A stretch of 64,000 bases of DNA, from positions 20,274,001 through 20,338,000 of the forward strand of contig NC_079883.1 of NCBI RefSeq assembly GCF_029227915.1, written 5' to 3'. Source of the DNA: Hydractinia symbiolongicarpus (lineage: Eukaryota > Cnidaria > Hydrozoa > Anthoathecata > Hydractiniidae). How positions within the stretch are numbered: the first letter of the stretch is position 1; each line of letters starts with the position of its first letter. Below the pieces are notes generated by a model that made no database searches, was not told where the DNA came from, and saw nothing but the letters and a program-made list of their open reading frames with translations. Of the stretch, positions 23,781 through 35,127 are shown piece after piece. Both the position numbers and the translations under genes were made by a program.

Positions 23781-24950
23781 AATGAGTTTGATACCTTTTT
23801 CATTCTACCCTCATCAGCTAAATAGTACAGGGTAACGGCAACTTGAGTTTCTACAGATAAATGCGATCTTAATTCTTCACATAGGATGTAAAACGCATAC
23901 GAAAGTTTTTTCTCCATTCTTCCGTAGAAGCTTTATTGCATAATATATTGGTCTACCATATATTACTTTTACCAGGTCTTACCCCGTATCTTGGAAGTTT
24001 TCGTTCTTTTTTTTATTTCTTCTTTTATTTGAATCAGCAATCAACATCTTCAAAATAATTTTTCTTTTGCGTTTGTGTCTTTCATAATAAAAATGAAATC
24101 ACCGAGTTGAACATATTATATGTTGAAATCCAAACATTTATAACAGTGTCACAATTTGCTTACTCAAATCAATTTTACTTAACAAAACTGAACAAGTTGT
24201 CATTACTTTTGTTATGTTAAAGCATGCCGAAACGTTTATTCACCTGTTTTCATTTAAAAAAATATTGTCTTAGGAGCTATCCAAGACATGTTATGTCACT
24301 TTCACAATCGGCACCAGGTGATAGCTATCCAACAGCCAATCTATGCCGAAACAAAAGATTTGAGCATAGGAGGAAGAGATCTCATAGGATTTTTAAAACT
24401 AATTAATAGTGCTTCGAACTTACCATGTTTTGTCGCTTTACAAGCCATGGCCTAACCCTTTCAGACCTCTCTTCCGTTTTCTAGTCCGCTTTTTTTATTC
24501 TACCATTATCCCTTCTACTGCTATAGCAATAACCGCTATGGAAGATTTACGTTCTTTGGTATTCAATGTGAAAAGAAAGTTTTTAAAAAAACTTTTATCT
24601 TAACGTATAGACAGGTGTATTACCTGCAAGTTTTTTCTTACAACTAAACGGTCCGTTTAAACTTACCGTGTCCTTTAGCCTTTACAAGAGCTGGAAATGT
24701 ATCTGATAACTTTTTAGTCACAGAAAATATCTTATTAAAATTATATAAATCTCTATTCGAAATCGCTATTTGAAGTATATTTCAAATAAAAAGGGCTGTT
24801 TGAATAAAACGTCGGACCTGAAATCATGAAGTTTCAGATTATATCCTTTAAATTTTGAATTTAGTGTTGCCAGCAGTAAATTTAATCTGTCAAAGTGTCA
24901 GGCGAACAGCTTTAAGCAATAACAGTACAAAAAGCATATGAGCACATTTA

Positions 24951-25122
24951 TTTATTTGTTTGTTTGTTTGTTTATTTGTTTGTTTGTTTGTTTCTTTGTT
25001 TCTTTGTTTGTTTGTTTGTCTGTTTGTTTGTTTGTTTGTTTGTTTGTTTGTTTGTTTGTTTGTTTGTTTGTTTATTTGTTTGTTTGTTTGTTTGTTTATT
25101 TAATTATTTATTTATTTATTTA
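24951..25122. repeat. (TTTG)n microsatellite with TTTA and TTTC variants
   Basis: About 170 bp of 4-bp units, mostly TTTG, turning into TTTA at the right end. Open frames through it are repeat artefacts. Confidence 0.95.
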
Positions 25123-25406
25123 TCAATATTTATACAGGTTAAAACATTTCAGATAAAATATCTGCTTTACAAATGTGTCCTGTTTAAAAAATAGCTAAAA
25201 ATTCGTTAATATTTGACTAAAAGTCTAAATAAAAACGATATGGGAAAATAGAAGAAAATGTGAAACAAAAGGCAGAGAAAATGATTGAGTGTGGTCACAA
25301 ACTTTGAGTAAAGACGCCCCTCAAATAGGACACATCTAGAAAACAAAGAAACAAAATTTCATAACATACACCTAAATATAATATTGCTTCAATTTCTTTT
25401 TAAATG

Positions 25407-27690
25407 TTACATAACATTTTTCTTCATCAGCACCCATGTAATAAAACCACTTTTCGCAACTTCTAATTCAACTTTTGGCAAGCGTAATGATAACTGCTTA
25501 TTCCGTGTAACCCTTTCGTGATTCATCAACTCGAAGTAACTGTTGAAGCTGCTACAACTCTCTCCGTCAATACATTTACGAACTACGCAACACACGTTTC
25601 TTATTATCATACTTTTAATTGTTGTAACGTTTGCATTTTTCGTGACATTTCTCGCTCTGTTGTCCAGAGACACAAGCCTTTTCTGTTGTATATTTGAAAA
25701 TTTAAGTTTGATGATACTGTTAAACGTGATAAGAGGTAGTATCATCATGTTGTAAATAATAGTAGCATTGTTGTCATCAATTTGCGATCTTAATGCTGAT
25801 AGGAAACGAAGCCTTGTTGAAGGTTTTTTGTAGGCTGTGTCAAAATGCACCTGCATGGATAGTTTTGAATCCAGAGTCGAACCCAAATATTTATACTCGC
25901 TTGTCGTGTTGATTCCAACAAAATTGTAAAATAGTTGAGCTTGTGGGATACTGAATTCAACTTTTTTCCAGTTCCGAATAACATTGCTTCCGTTTTTCCT
26001 CTTTTTAAGTTAATCACAAGATCATTATCGATTAGGTACAGTTCGATATTTTTTAATTCTGAGTTCAAAATATCTTCGATATAATTCACATTGCTTCCAG
26101 GAATATAAACCACTGTGTCGTCAGCGAATTGGATAGTACGTGCTCTAATAAGCGAGGTCTCAAAATCATTGAAGAAAATTAAAAATAAAAGCGGTTCTAA
26201 AATAGATCCCTGAGGGACTCCGCTTTTTACATTCTCAGTGTTAGATCTGATGTTATCATTAACCACCTGTTGTGTACGGTTGAATAGGTAGTGGGTAAAC
26301 CATTCTAACTCTTTGCCACAAATACCATATGCGCGAAGCTTTTCAAGCAAGATGCTATGTGATACAGTGTCAAAAGCTTTCGACAAATCAATGAAGATTG
26401 CACTAACTAAATTTCCTTTATCAAGCTTTTTTGATGTTATCAGTAAATAACGTTGTTTGTATGTATGTTTCTTTATTTAACGTTGGTCAAATTTACAAGA
26501 TAGCTTTCGCTAATAAAAACCAACTAACGTAACAAATAATAATAATAATAATAATATTGAAAAATAACATTCTGGGAAAAGATAAATTAAAGTTTACAAT
26601 TCATATTTTTACACTTTTTTTTTCATCAATTTTTTTTATATATTTTACAATTACATGAAATAGAATCCTGGCAGGCGTGAACTCTTCAATGGTTAAACTA
26701 TTTTTAATTTCACGGGAAGGATTATTCCATATCCAACAACTTTGATACAAGATGGAATTTGCACCATAGGTAGTGGTTTTAGCTTTAGGTAAAGTCAAAG
26801 AAGGGCCTCTCCGGAGATTATGCTCACAATGGTATGTATTAAAACTAAATAGGCACCACATGAATTCAGCGTTCAGATTCTTAATGCTTTTAAACACCTC
26901 TATTGCAAAAGTTTTTAAGTGGCGTTGGTGGATGGATTTGTCCTTGTATTTTTCTAAAATGTTAATATAGTCTGCTTGCAGTGGATCTACGTCTGCGGTA
27001 ACCAAATTGAGAACGATATAATAAATTATTGTCTTCTAGATAGCTGATAAGTTGGCTATGAACTGCTTTCTCAATTATTTTTTGATAGGTTTGACAATAG
27101 ATATTGGTCGGTAGTTATTTGGTTCAGATGGTGATCTTGATTTAAAGATGGGAGTGATCAGTGCATGTTTCCATTCTGATGGTACTTCTGAGTTTTCTAA
27201 TGATAAGTTGATTAAATAACACAGTGGTTCAGCAATCTCAGATGCACAGTCCTTCAATAAAGCTTGCGGAAGATTATCCAAACCAGCTGACTTTTGACGC
27301 TTAAGCTTTTTTAGTTCTTTCTCAACAAATATGCGTGATACATAGTTAAATTTAAATTTCATACATGTTCTTAAAAGTGAATGTTTTGGTTTGTTCCAGA
27401 TAAAATCTTTTAGGTAAATAGATTTTAATTTTAACTGATGTGCCACGTTAGAGAAAAATAAACATAATGTATTTACTTTTTAGAATTTATTGGTAGTTGT
27501 AGTTGCATCATTAGTAACTTTTCTCGTCTTGGTGGGCATTATGGTTTTTATAGTGTCCCAAAACTTTTTTGGATTTCTTAAGTTTCGACTTAACAGATGA
27601 CAGTCAATAGAAAAATTATTTATTATGCTTTTAAAATTACTGTGTGATAAAATATCAAACTTGTTCTTACCTCTTATTGTTGATTCATAA
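25407..27690 (-). mobile_element. broken LINE (jockey/CR1-like), RT and C-terminal region
   Basis: Minus-strand frames from right to left give a KKFWDTIK segment (about 27600), then SAGLDNLPQALLKDC and NNYRPISIV (RT blocks 1-2, 27446-27075). After an interruption come FIDLSKAFDTVSH, SGVPQGSILEPLL and IQFADDTVVY (26440-25900), then a tail with LGSTLDSKLSMQVHF and LPLITFNSIIKLKF (to 25407). The YADD-type catalytic box reads FADD. A frameshift near 25880 and a nested insertion break it. The endonuclease domain is absent. Confidence 0.85.
26445..27005 (-). mobile_element. 3' end of another LINE nested in the RT
   Basis: Just after an RT block reading QFGYRR the frame turns into the C-terminal tail of a different LINE (SIHQRHLKTFAIEVFKS, then NLRRGPSLTLP and TTYGANSILYQSCWIWNNP). 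It stops at 26601, and a 3' UTR follows with an (ATT)n tract and AATAAAG near 26465. On the other side the host RT resumes with TDNIKK. This is a 5'-truncated insertion. Confidence 0.7.
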
Positions 27691-27699
27691 CAAAAATTA

Positions 27700-29340
27700 A
27701 ACTTCTAATACTAAAGCTGCATGTATTCTGTAACCTGGCAGTTTTACCAGTGAGTATGTCCAGGTTACTAATTACTGGTATGTGTAATCGTTTAAGAAAA
27801 TGAAAGCTTATAAGTAATCACTTGTGGCTGTCGAAGCTATGTATCGCTTACTTGAACTTTAATCCTTTGAATAAACACGAATGGAAAAACATAGACGCGT
27901 TACCTGCTAAGACAACTGTAAATAACGTATCTAATTTTTTACAGCAGCCGACAAAAAGAACGCATCAATACGCGGATAACACATTTTAAGTACAATACGA
28001 TTACCGTACTACAAACTGTGAATAATACCACAACACGACACACCATCAATAGTCAATAGGGCAACTTTTTTAGCTTGCACGCAAAATTTGGGTTTAACTT
28101 TCTGTATAACTTAACTGTTGCTTAATTGTTGCTTGTTGACTACTTACATAGGAAAACTAAATTCATGTGTCTGCTGCTGAGAAGCTGGTGCGCCAATGGA
28201 AATCAAACTTCGTTTTTTAAACACGTTTGTCGTCGTTTGAAGATTAAATGGCTTTAAAAACACATTAGTCTGGGAAATTATCGCTGTTTTTATAATCCCT
28301 GTTTTTTGTCTGTTTTTTTACGTACCCACTCAAGCTGGATATTGTTCACATTTTTTAGCAGAAAAAATCAGCATCATTCTTTTCTTATCTTTCATTTTTA
28401 TGCATTTGTTTCATCAAGTGGTAGGTACAATCATAGCAATTATGCGGTAACGCGTAAATACATAATGGCTTCAAAGTTCTCTTAAATGTGGTTGTAAAAG
28501 AATTAATATCATTAACGCTTTCCATTTTAATTTAATGAAGCGATCTAGGTCATAATTCTATGAGTTTTTTTCACTGCTTGTAACACCTCGTCCTCCTATT
28601 AGGGTACTTTTCGGTTGTCCTGTTCTAACCCTAACCTTGACCCTAATTCCTTTGGGGGAGGAATAACCGACAAGTAACCCTTGTTAGGTTTTTTATATTG
28701 GATGAAAAAACCTATTTAAAACACTGGAGATTAAGTTGGCTGTGATGCTTATATCAACCGACAAATTATGGTGTAGTAAATGCCAGTATAGAACGTACGA
28801 AAATTTACGTGTATCTATGGATACGCCATGACCCAAGAAAATGCGCGTGATTATTGTCACGTGTTGTTAACTTCTTGAATTTAAATTTGAAATTAAATCA
28901 GGTTTTGCATCTAACTTCCCTGCTAGCACTTCTAAAAAAGGAACTGTAGCTTTCATGTCAATGAACAGAATATTATTATGGATATATAAGAATAATGTTT
29001 AGGGTCACAACAACAGGTAATTTTTGTATAGAAATAATGCATTAAGATTTTTCCAGGGGCATCTCATCTCACCCCAGAGCCGTAGCCACACGTTTTTGAT
29101 TGAATGGACGAGATTGATTACACCCCTACGTACAATGGTGCCGCGTTAAAAAACCCACTTCCGCCTACACTCGAGCTGTGTTTAAAAGAGACATGCGGGT
29201 CCTGACTAAATAGGACTAGCGAATGTCATTTCATTTGTTTTAAATAACGTCATAAAAGCTGCGTTGAGATTCATTGGCCTCACGGACTATTACTAAAACG
29301 TTTCACATCGAAGTGCAACTTTTTAAGTTTACGTGTTCTT
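27700..29340. other. intergenic DNA with a small palindromic repeat
   Basis: No gene is seen. At 28601-28686 the segments AGGGTACTTTTCGGTTGTCC and its inverse (near 28665) form a short palindrome around CTAACCCTAACC, which is TTAGGG-like but too short to call a telomeric array. Confidence 0.5.
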
Positions 29341-29344
29341 TAAG

Positions 29345-29844
29345 TACCTTATTCCATGAAATTAACGAGTCAAGAAATTAACGCAAATTAAATTAACGGT
29401 CATGAAATTAACGCGGTTCAATGAAATTATTTTGAAAAACGCATTTAATTAACTCGAATTTGATAACATGCAATATCATTCGAAGCTAAAATTACGGCAA
29501 CAGTCGAATCCTTCAGTTGCTATTTGGAAAGACATGTTAAAAATTTAAAAAATTTGGAAAAAAAGTGCTTTTAGTTAATTTTCCACTTGGATCAGTGTAT
29601 GAAGATTATACAAAAGCTATTTTTAAAAAAAATCGCTGAAAAAGAGAACACCGTTGAGCTATCGTCCGATAAGGGGGGAATAGTAGAAAATTTGTAAAAA
29701 ATGTTTTAGTATGTTTTTTAAGCTTTTATATATTATAAAAAAGTAGCTAATTTAACAGTAAATTAATTAACGAGTCATGAAATTAACGCGAATTTTGAAA
29801 AACCGCGTTGATTTCAAGACTCGTTCATTTCATGGAATAAGGTA
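29345..29844. mobile_element. MITE with TA target duplication
   Basis: The left end CCTTATTCCATGAAATTAAC and the right end CATTTCATGGAATAAGG are inverted copies (about 27 bp) flanked by TA. The interior repeats ATGAAATTAACG several times. The TA flank suggests a mariner-like origin. Confidence 0.7.
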
Positions 29845-30524
29845 TATCCTCAATAATATGAAACCTATATAACTTTGTAAACTGCTTTATAAAAGATAAT
29901 CATATCAAAATAATAAGCATATCATTATGAATTTTACCAATTAGACGGGATCATGGCCGCTACCTATGCTTTATTTAGGGAATGATGCGCCATTTTGAAC
30001 TATTTGTTACACTGTTCCAGCCAAAGTAGGGCGGTTGCCCAATGTCGAGCATTTTAAATCATACTCTAAGTAGAGCAAAAATATCCAAAGTAAAATACAA
30101 TAGTTTGGGTGTTAAATTAACTTTATTAAACTACTTTACTAGTATATAGTTGCAACTACTTGCCGCCCTTGTTTACCATGATACGACAGGTGTTCTTTCA
30201 AAGCTGATACATATGCACTCCTTATTTTCCAAAGCGATGATTAGCCCCAACACCAACCTTGACCCCAGGGTTGGTTCTCTTTATATAAACCCTGGGGTTT
30301 TATCTGACCACGTGTGCACATCCCACCTCCGCAAGCTTCTATGCTAAGTTTAAATCTGCAAGTTACATGCACCTTCGATTTTGTTTCTAGTGGTTTTTTT
30401 CAAGAGCAGCAAACAGCCTATAACTATTAGGATTCGGAAAGAATGACAAAATATTTCCAGTTAAGTTTTTTAAAGAATTTTTTGCACAGTGCAGGATATG
30501 TCAATGCAGGCAAATATTGTTAAA

Positions 30525-30650
30525 CTAGTTGGTGATCCGTGGATATTTCCACTGGTTCGCCCGCCCTTTATTTACCACAATTCGTGTGTCTCAGTACTGG
30601 GGTTATAGTTTTGTGTGACAGACAGACGTATACGAAATTATTTTGTGTTC
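30525..30650 (-). mobile_element. Helitron-type 3' end fragment
   Basis: CTAG at 30525-30528, followed (on +) by a GTGG/CCAC hairpin and GGTTCGCCCGCCC, matches the ends at 18182 and, less well, 54388. A degenerate 5' end may lie near 30640. The surrounding 29.9-31.3 kb holds no recognisable gene. Confidence 0.45.
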
Positions 30651-31355
30651 GCGTGCCTCTGGTATTGCGTCTCCTTGTATTATTTTTGTATTGACGGGTG
30701 GTCGCCATCTTTGTCATAGCTTTTAGCTAATAATGGCGGTCTTCCAACAGTATAGGATTACTTGACATCTGTATAACTATTTTTTGTATATTATGTGATT
30801 ATAATAGAGTTCATTTCTAATCTATAAATCATATCCAAATAAAGAATAAAAAGCTGCACACTGGAGCAAACACATTCTTTACAAGAACAGTGTTTTCAGT
30901 TAATTCTACCAAAGGGCTGAACAATCACGTCTGCATCATAACCGGGTATACATCATTTAAAAAATTTGCTTTTCTGAAAAAAAATTAATAAGGAACTTGG
31001 TGCTAAATAAGAGCCCCTTGTCAAAATTTTTAATACGCTCCCCGCGCTTAATCCGTCATTTACTGTAGCTAATATATATTGTCCACAGTCCTGTTTTTTC
31101 ATTGATTCTAATTTCTTGTATTAGCATTATTACCTTTTAATTAGTTGCATACATACTAATGTATAGAGTTATATAATACTTATATATATTAATATGTATT
31201 TTGTGCATTTCCATTCATATAAATAACATATGCTGAGGCACAGCACAAAAAGGCATAGCCTAGATACTGTTAAGCAAAGTTTAAAATTGTCCCAAGTCAT
31301 CCCATTACGGTATTTTAAGATTAAGTTGTTTAGGACTTGGAGGTAAGCTTTAACC

Positions 31356-31448
31356 ATGGATCAGCCATTTTGTATAAAGGACCAAATGCATCTACTTTTT
31401 CCACAGAATATGGAGGAAACAATTTTTGATTGCTATGTTGTGGTAAAG
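31356..31448 (+). other. candidate first coding exon of an unknown gene
   Basis: ATG with a good context (ACCATGG) opens a 31-codon frame that runs to a consensus donor, AAAG|GTAAGA. The peptide includes EETIFDCYVVVK. No downstream exon was found, and I do not recognise it. Confidence 0.2.
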
Positions 31449-33112
31449 GTAAGATGTTTTTTTTCATCTAAGGACTAAAACTAGTAACCACCAGTGTTCA
31501 CAGAACGACTAGAAAACCAGCAGCGAGCAAGCAGTAGAGGAAGGAGAACAAACAGAAAACATTTCAAAGCAACAGCACACTAAATATTGCACATCACATG
31601 GTGACGATGAGCAGGGATTGTTTTAACACAGATACGAAAAACTCGAAGCAAACAACTGGCGGTTGAGTCAGGTGTCTTGACGCTAATCTTTTCTGTATCG
31701 GTATTTGAGAAATTATAAATGTCAGAATAAAAATGGTCTATAAAAGAAGGATATAGTTAGCCTGCTGAAATACTCCCGGCCTTGTGATATACGTTTTTGA
31801 ATATGAATTCTCTTATAACTCTCGCTCAAGCTCCCCATAATTCTTTTTGCTTGCGATTGTGTCTTTTTTCACCTACATTGAACACTAAATTGCATTTAAG
31901 TTGCCACGACTATTCATTATGTAGAGCTTGATTAGCAGAAAAACATCCAATTTTCTCATATAAACACTTGACGCTAAATTCTGAATTTGTGTAAGAACAC
32001 TTATATTACAGTGAAATACGGCTGAATTTCTTGCTACATTCCACCTCACTATAAATTAGATTATATTTATACTGTTTTGTATGCACAATTGATACTTTCA
32101 AAACGTTTAAAATGCAGTTTGTTAAGCATTTAAAATAAAATTTTATAAATATTTATTTAAAAAAGAGATTAAAAAATGTAAAAGTATATATCATACAACA
32201 TAAAAACATAAAAAAAAATCAGGCGAACGGTTACCATAATAGTAACCCTGCAGCTTTAATAATTTTAAATCAAATTTTATAGGTTATAAAATTTTAAAGG
32301 AATAATCTATAAAATCTGCTAAACAAACTACTAAATCTGCAAAAACTAAATCTATTGATATATGCATCAGTTCATGTTAATGGTGGCAAGTTTTTCTGCA
32401 ACTTCAAGCCAAAAAGCCTTGTGGTTTACTGGTTGTATTGTATGAGAAGGACTTTTCCTTTAATCATTTCCAAGTACGTCCTTTATTTGACCCTAAAAAA
32501 TATATAATTGATCAAATAAGCAATCCAAAAATGAAGTTATAGTTCAAGGATTAATCAGTCACATGCAGGTAAAACAGACAAAAATCATTTGTCAACAGCT
32601 ACTATAATGGGTCTATTCAAAAATGCATACGTACTATAAATCGTCAATTTTATACTCCATTTTATGCTTTGCTTTTGACTTACCCCTTTCGTGAACGTAC
32701 AAATCACCCCTCCCCGAAAAATCAACTTAATGATTAATAATTATAACACGTTACTTGAAAAAAGGACAATATGGGTAACTACGGCAGGTCTAAGGTGCTA
32801 AAGTTGAAATAACCACGCATTTTTTCAGAAAAGATACATGAAAAAACCGCAATAATTTTTTAAAGCGTAAAGACGCCCTTCCCCTTGCACACTTTGATAC
32901 GCTTTTAGACTACCTCTCTGCCTCCCTTTTCTTTGAGCATGCTAGCTACATTACTTTTTGTAAACAACCCCATTAATTTGTCATGGTGGGAGCAGCTTTA
33001 GAATTTCTACACAAAAATCTTGGTTATCATATAAAAGCTACAAACGCAAATACGCACTTCTACACACAAAGAATGAGAATTTCCAAGTGGACTGGCAATT
33101 CGAGTATGGATT

Positions 33113-33154
33113 GTGTCTGAGAGAGTTTTTTTTAAAAAAAACTTTCTCAGACAC
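33113..33154. repeat. 42-bp near-perfect palindrome
   Basis: GTGTCTGAGAGAG plus eight T pairs with eight A plus CTTTCTCAGACAC, with one mismatch in 21 bp and no spacer. It immediately precedes a block of the ~80-bp repeat. Confidence 0.9.
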
Positions 33155-33410
33155 AGGGCTGAGCGGTTAGTCCAGGGAAACACTGTTACACATCCATACA
33201 GGCGTGATTCCCGAGAAAGTTTAAAAATTAATTGTCACAGTGAACTGAACCTAGTACAGGTAAACCGTGTTGCACATGCCCATAGGCGTAACAGCCTGTA
33301 CCAAAAAGCAGATTGGGCTAAGCACTTAGTACAGAACAGAGCTGAACAGGCGTATAGAGGCGTAATACCATTTTCCAAAAAAACTTCATTGCAACTTCGG
33401 TTTAAATAAT
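33155..33410. repeat. second locus of the ~80-bp repeat
   Basis: GCTGAGCGGTTAGTCCAGG (33157) and weaker copies near 33240 and 33316 match the 7.6-8.2 kb locus, including the stretch CGTGATTCCCGAGAAAG. Open frames across it are not convincing genes. Confidence 0.6.
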
Positions 33411-34266
33411 GTGTTTCCATTGTAATGCTTTTACAAATGTATCAACAAAGTTCCGAACATGATAAATCAGATAAATTAATCGACGTTTCTGTGTTATTCT
33501 TTATTATTCAAACGTTTTAACTTACTAAAATCCGACTTCTTTGCAAAAAACGACCTCTTCTTGTTGTTGTTTCTGAAGCTAGCTTCGCCTTGCTAGCTGT
33601 CTTACTTTTTGATTTTTTTCCTTTGTTCAAACAGTTAGTCGTTTCCTTACGGAGACATTATCAGATCTAGACAATTAAAATACCTAAGTTTTAGAATTTC
33701 CCCTTTTATGCTCTAAATTTAATTATCTCCATAATGATATTAAAGTACCATTATTTCCATGTCTAGTAAGTTTTATATCCTCAAATTTTCAGGAAAGGCG
33801 TAACTTTGTCTGAACTTTGAAATAAATAAAAAAATGTATATGTTCATTTTTTTCGAAAAGGGTGATTACGCGCCTTTATACTTTTGGACCCATATGTTTT
33901 TGACAGGCTGACCTGTATGGACAGAGTACCCACACGAATACTTGCAGACACTGTACAAAATATGATTAAAAGCTAAATCTAAACTGCTAATGACTGCATT
34001 TCTCGCATTGCTGACCCAAGTTGACCAAGGACACTCTAGCTGACGCGGGACAAAGGATTTGTTGTTTCTATATCATTGCATAAAGAAACTAAAAGTCAAG
34101 ATTGATTTTTTATTTATTTTTACTTATTACTTAGCGATTGGTCGATTGGTTGTTGTCGAGAGCGGACGTGTTTTTAACTACTGCGGAAGAGGGAATTTAA
34201 ATTTTGATATTTTATTTAAATTTTACTATTTTACTTAATACTTACTCAATACTTATATTTACAAAT

Positions 34267-35073
34267 ATGGAATCTAATCAAGTGAACATAATTTCTGTGG
34301 AAATGGTGCGTGATATTTTTACAACAATGTTTCAAAAGCAACAGCAGGATATTGTTCAGTTAATTAGCAGTAATCTGAAGATCACAAACGAACAGATTGG
34401 TGAATTAGACAAAAAACTGAAAGAAATTGCATCATCATATGAAGCTATCCAAGAAGAAAATAGGACATTAAAAAATAATCTTTTTGGAGCAATTGAAAAA
34501 ATTAAAGCCTTAGAAAAGGACAAAAGAGATATAGAGGAAAGCCTGACAGTGACACAAAGTTTGAATGAGGAAAGTTTTAAAAAAATGGAAGCTGGCTTAC
34601 TTGAACAGACAACGAATCGTAAAGAACAATTGAGTATTTATGAGGAAAAACTACGACACTTAGAGGATAGACAAAGAAGAAACAATTTACGTATTGATGG
34701 GTTGGAAGAAAGCGAGTCGGAGAGTTGGGACGATACTGAAAAGAAAGTGGTCAATTTATTTGAACACAAATTAGGATTGTCGAATGTGCACGTAGAGAGA
34801 GCACACCGCACAGGAGAGAAAAGCAATGGGAAAAAGCGTACTATCGTACTTAAACTGTTGGACTATAAGGATAAAGTTAATATTTTAAACAACTCGAAGA
34901 AACTAAAAGGCACCGGAATATATGTAAATGAGGATTACTCCACTTCGACGAATCAGATTAGGGCGAATCTCTTCAAGGAAATGAAGATTCATAGAGAAAA
35001 TGGTAAATATGCTATCGTTCTTTATGATCGTCTTGTTGTTAGGGAGTTTAAGAAACCGAAAAACATTGTTTAA
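34267..35073 (+). CDS. LINE ORF1 protein, coiled coil plus RRM-like domain
   Basis: 268 aa from the ATG at 34267, chosen because the reading frame upstream has no earlier ATG. Residues about 40-145 are a heptad-rich, charged coiled coil. From about residue 135 comes RQRRNNLRIDGLEES, then VERAHRTG, then RTIVLKLLDYKDK and KGTGIYVNEDYS. That is the order of the RRM and C-terminal domain of the L1 ORF1p (Transposase_22) family, which binds element RNA as a trimer and acts as a chaperone. The combination with a CR1/L2/jockey-like ORF2 is known in some clades. Confidence 0.85.
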   Translation: MESNQVNIISVEMVRDIFTTMFQKQQQDIVQLISSNLKITNEQIGELDKKLKEIASSYEAIQEENRTLKNNLFGAIEKIKALEKDKRDIEESLTVTQSLNEESFKKMEAGLLEQTTNRKEQLSIYEEKLRHLEDRQRRNNLRIDGLEESESESWDDTEKKVVNLFEHKLGLSNVHVERAHRTGEKSNGKKRTIVLKLLDYKDKVNILNNSKKLKGTGIYVNEDYSTSTNQIRANLFKEMKIHRENGKYAIVLYDRLVVREFKKPKNIV

Positions 35074-35127
35074 CGCTTTCTTATTTACACGATTTATATT
35101 TTCTTTTTAATTATCTTTTCTACTACA

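Noticed and set aside
24938-25194. Open frames rich in FVCL repeats
   Set aside because: They are translations of the (TTTG)n microsatellite.
28601-28690. Telomere-like CTAACCCTAACC
   Set aside because: Only two to three degenerate units inside a short palindrome, too few for an interstitial telomeric array.
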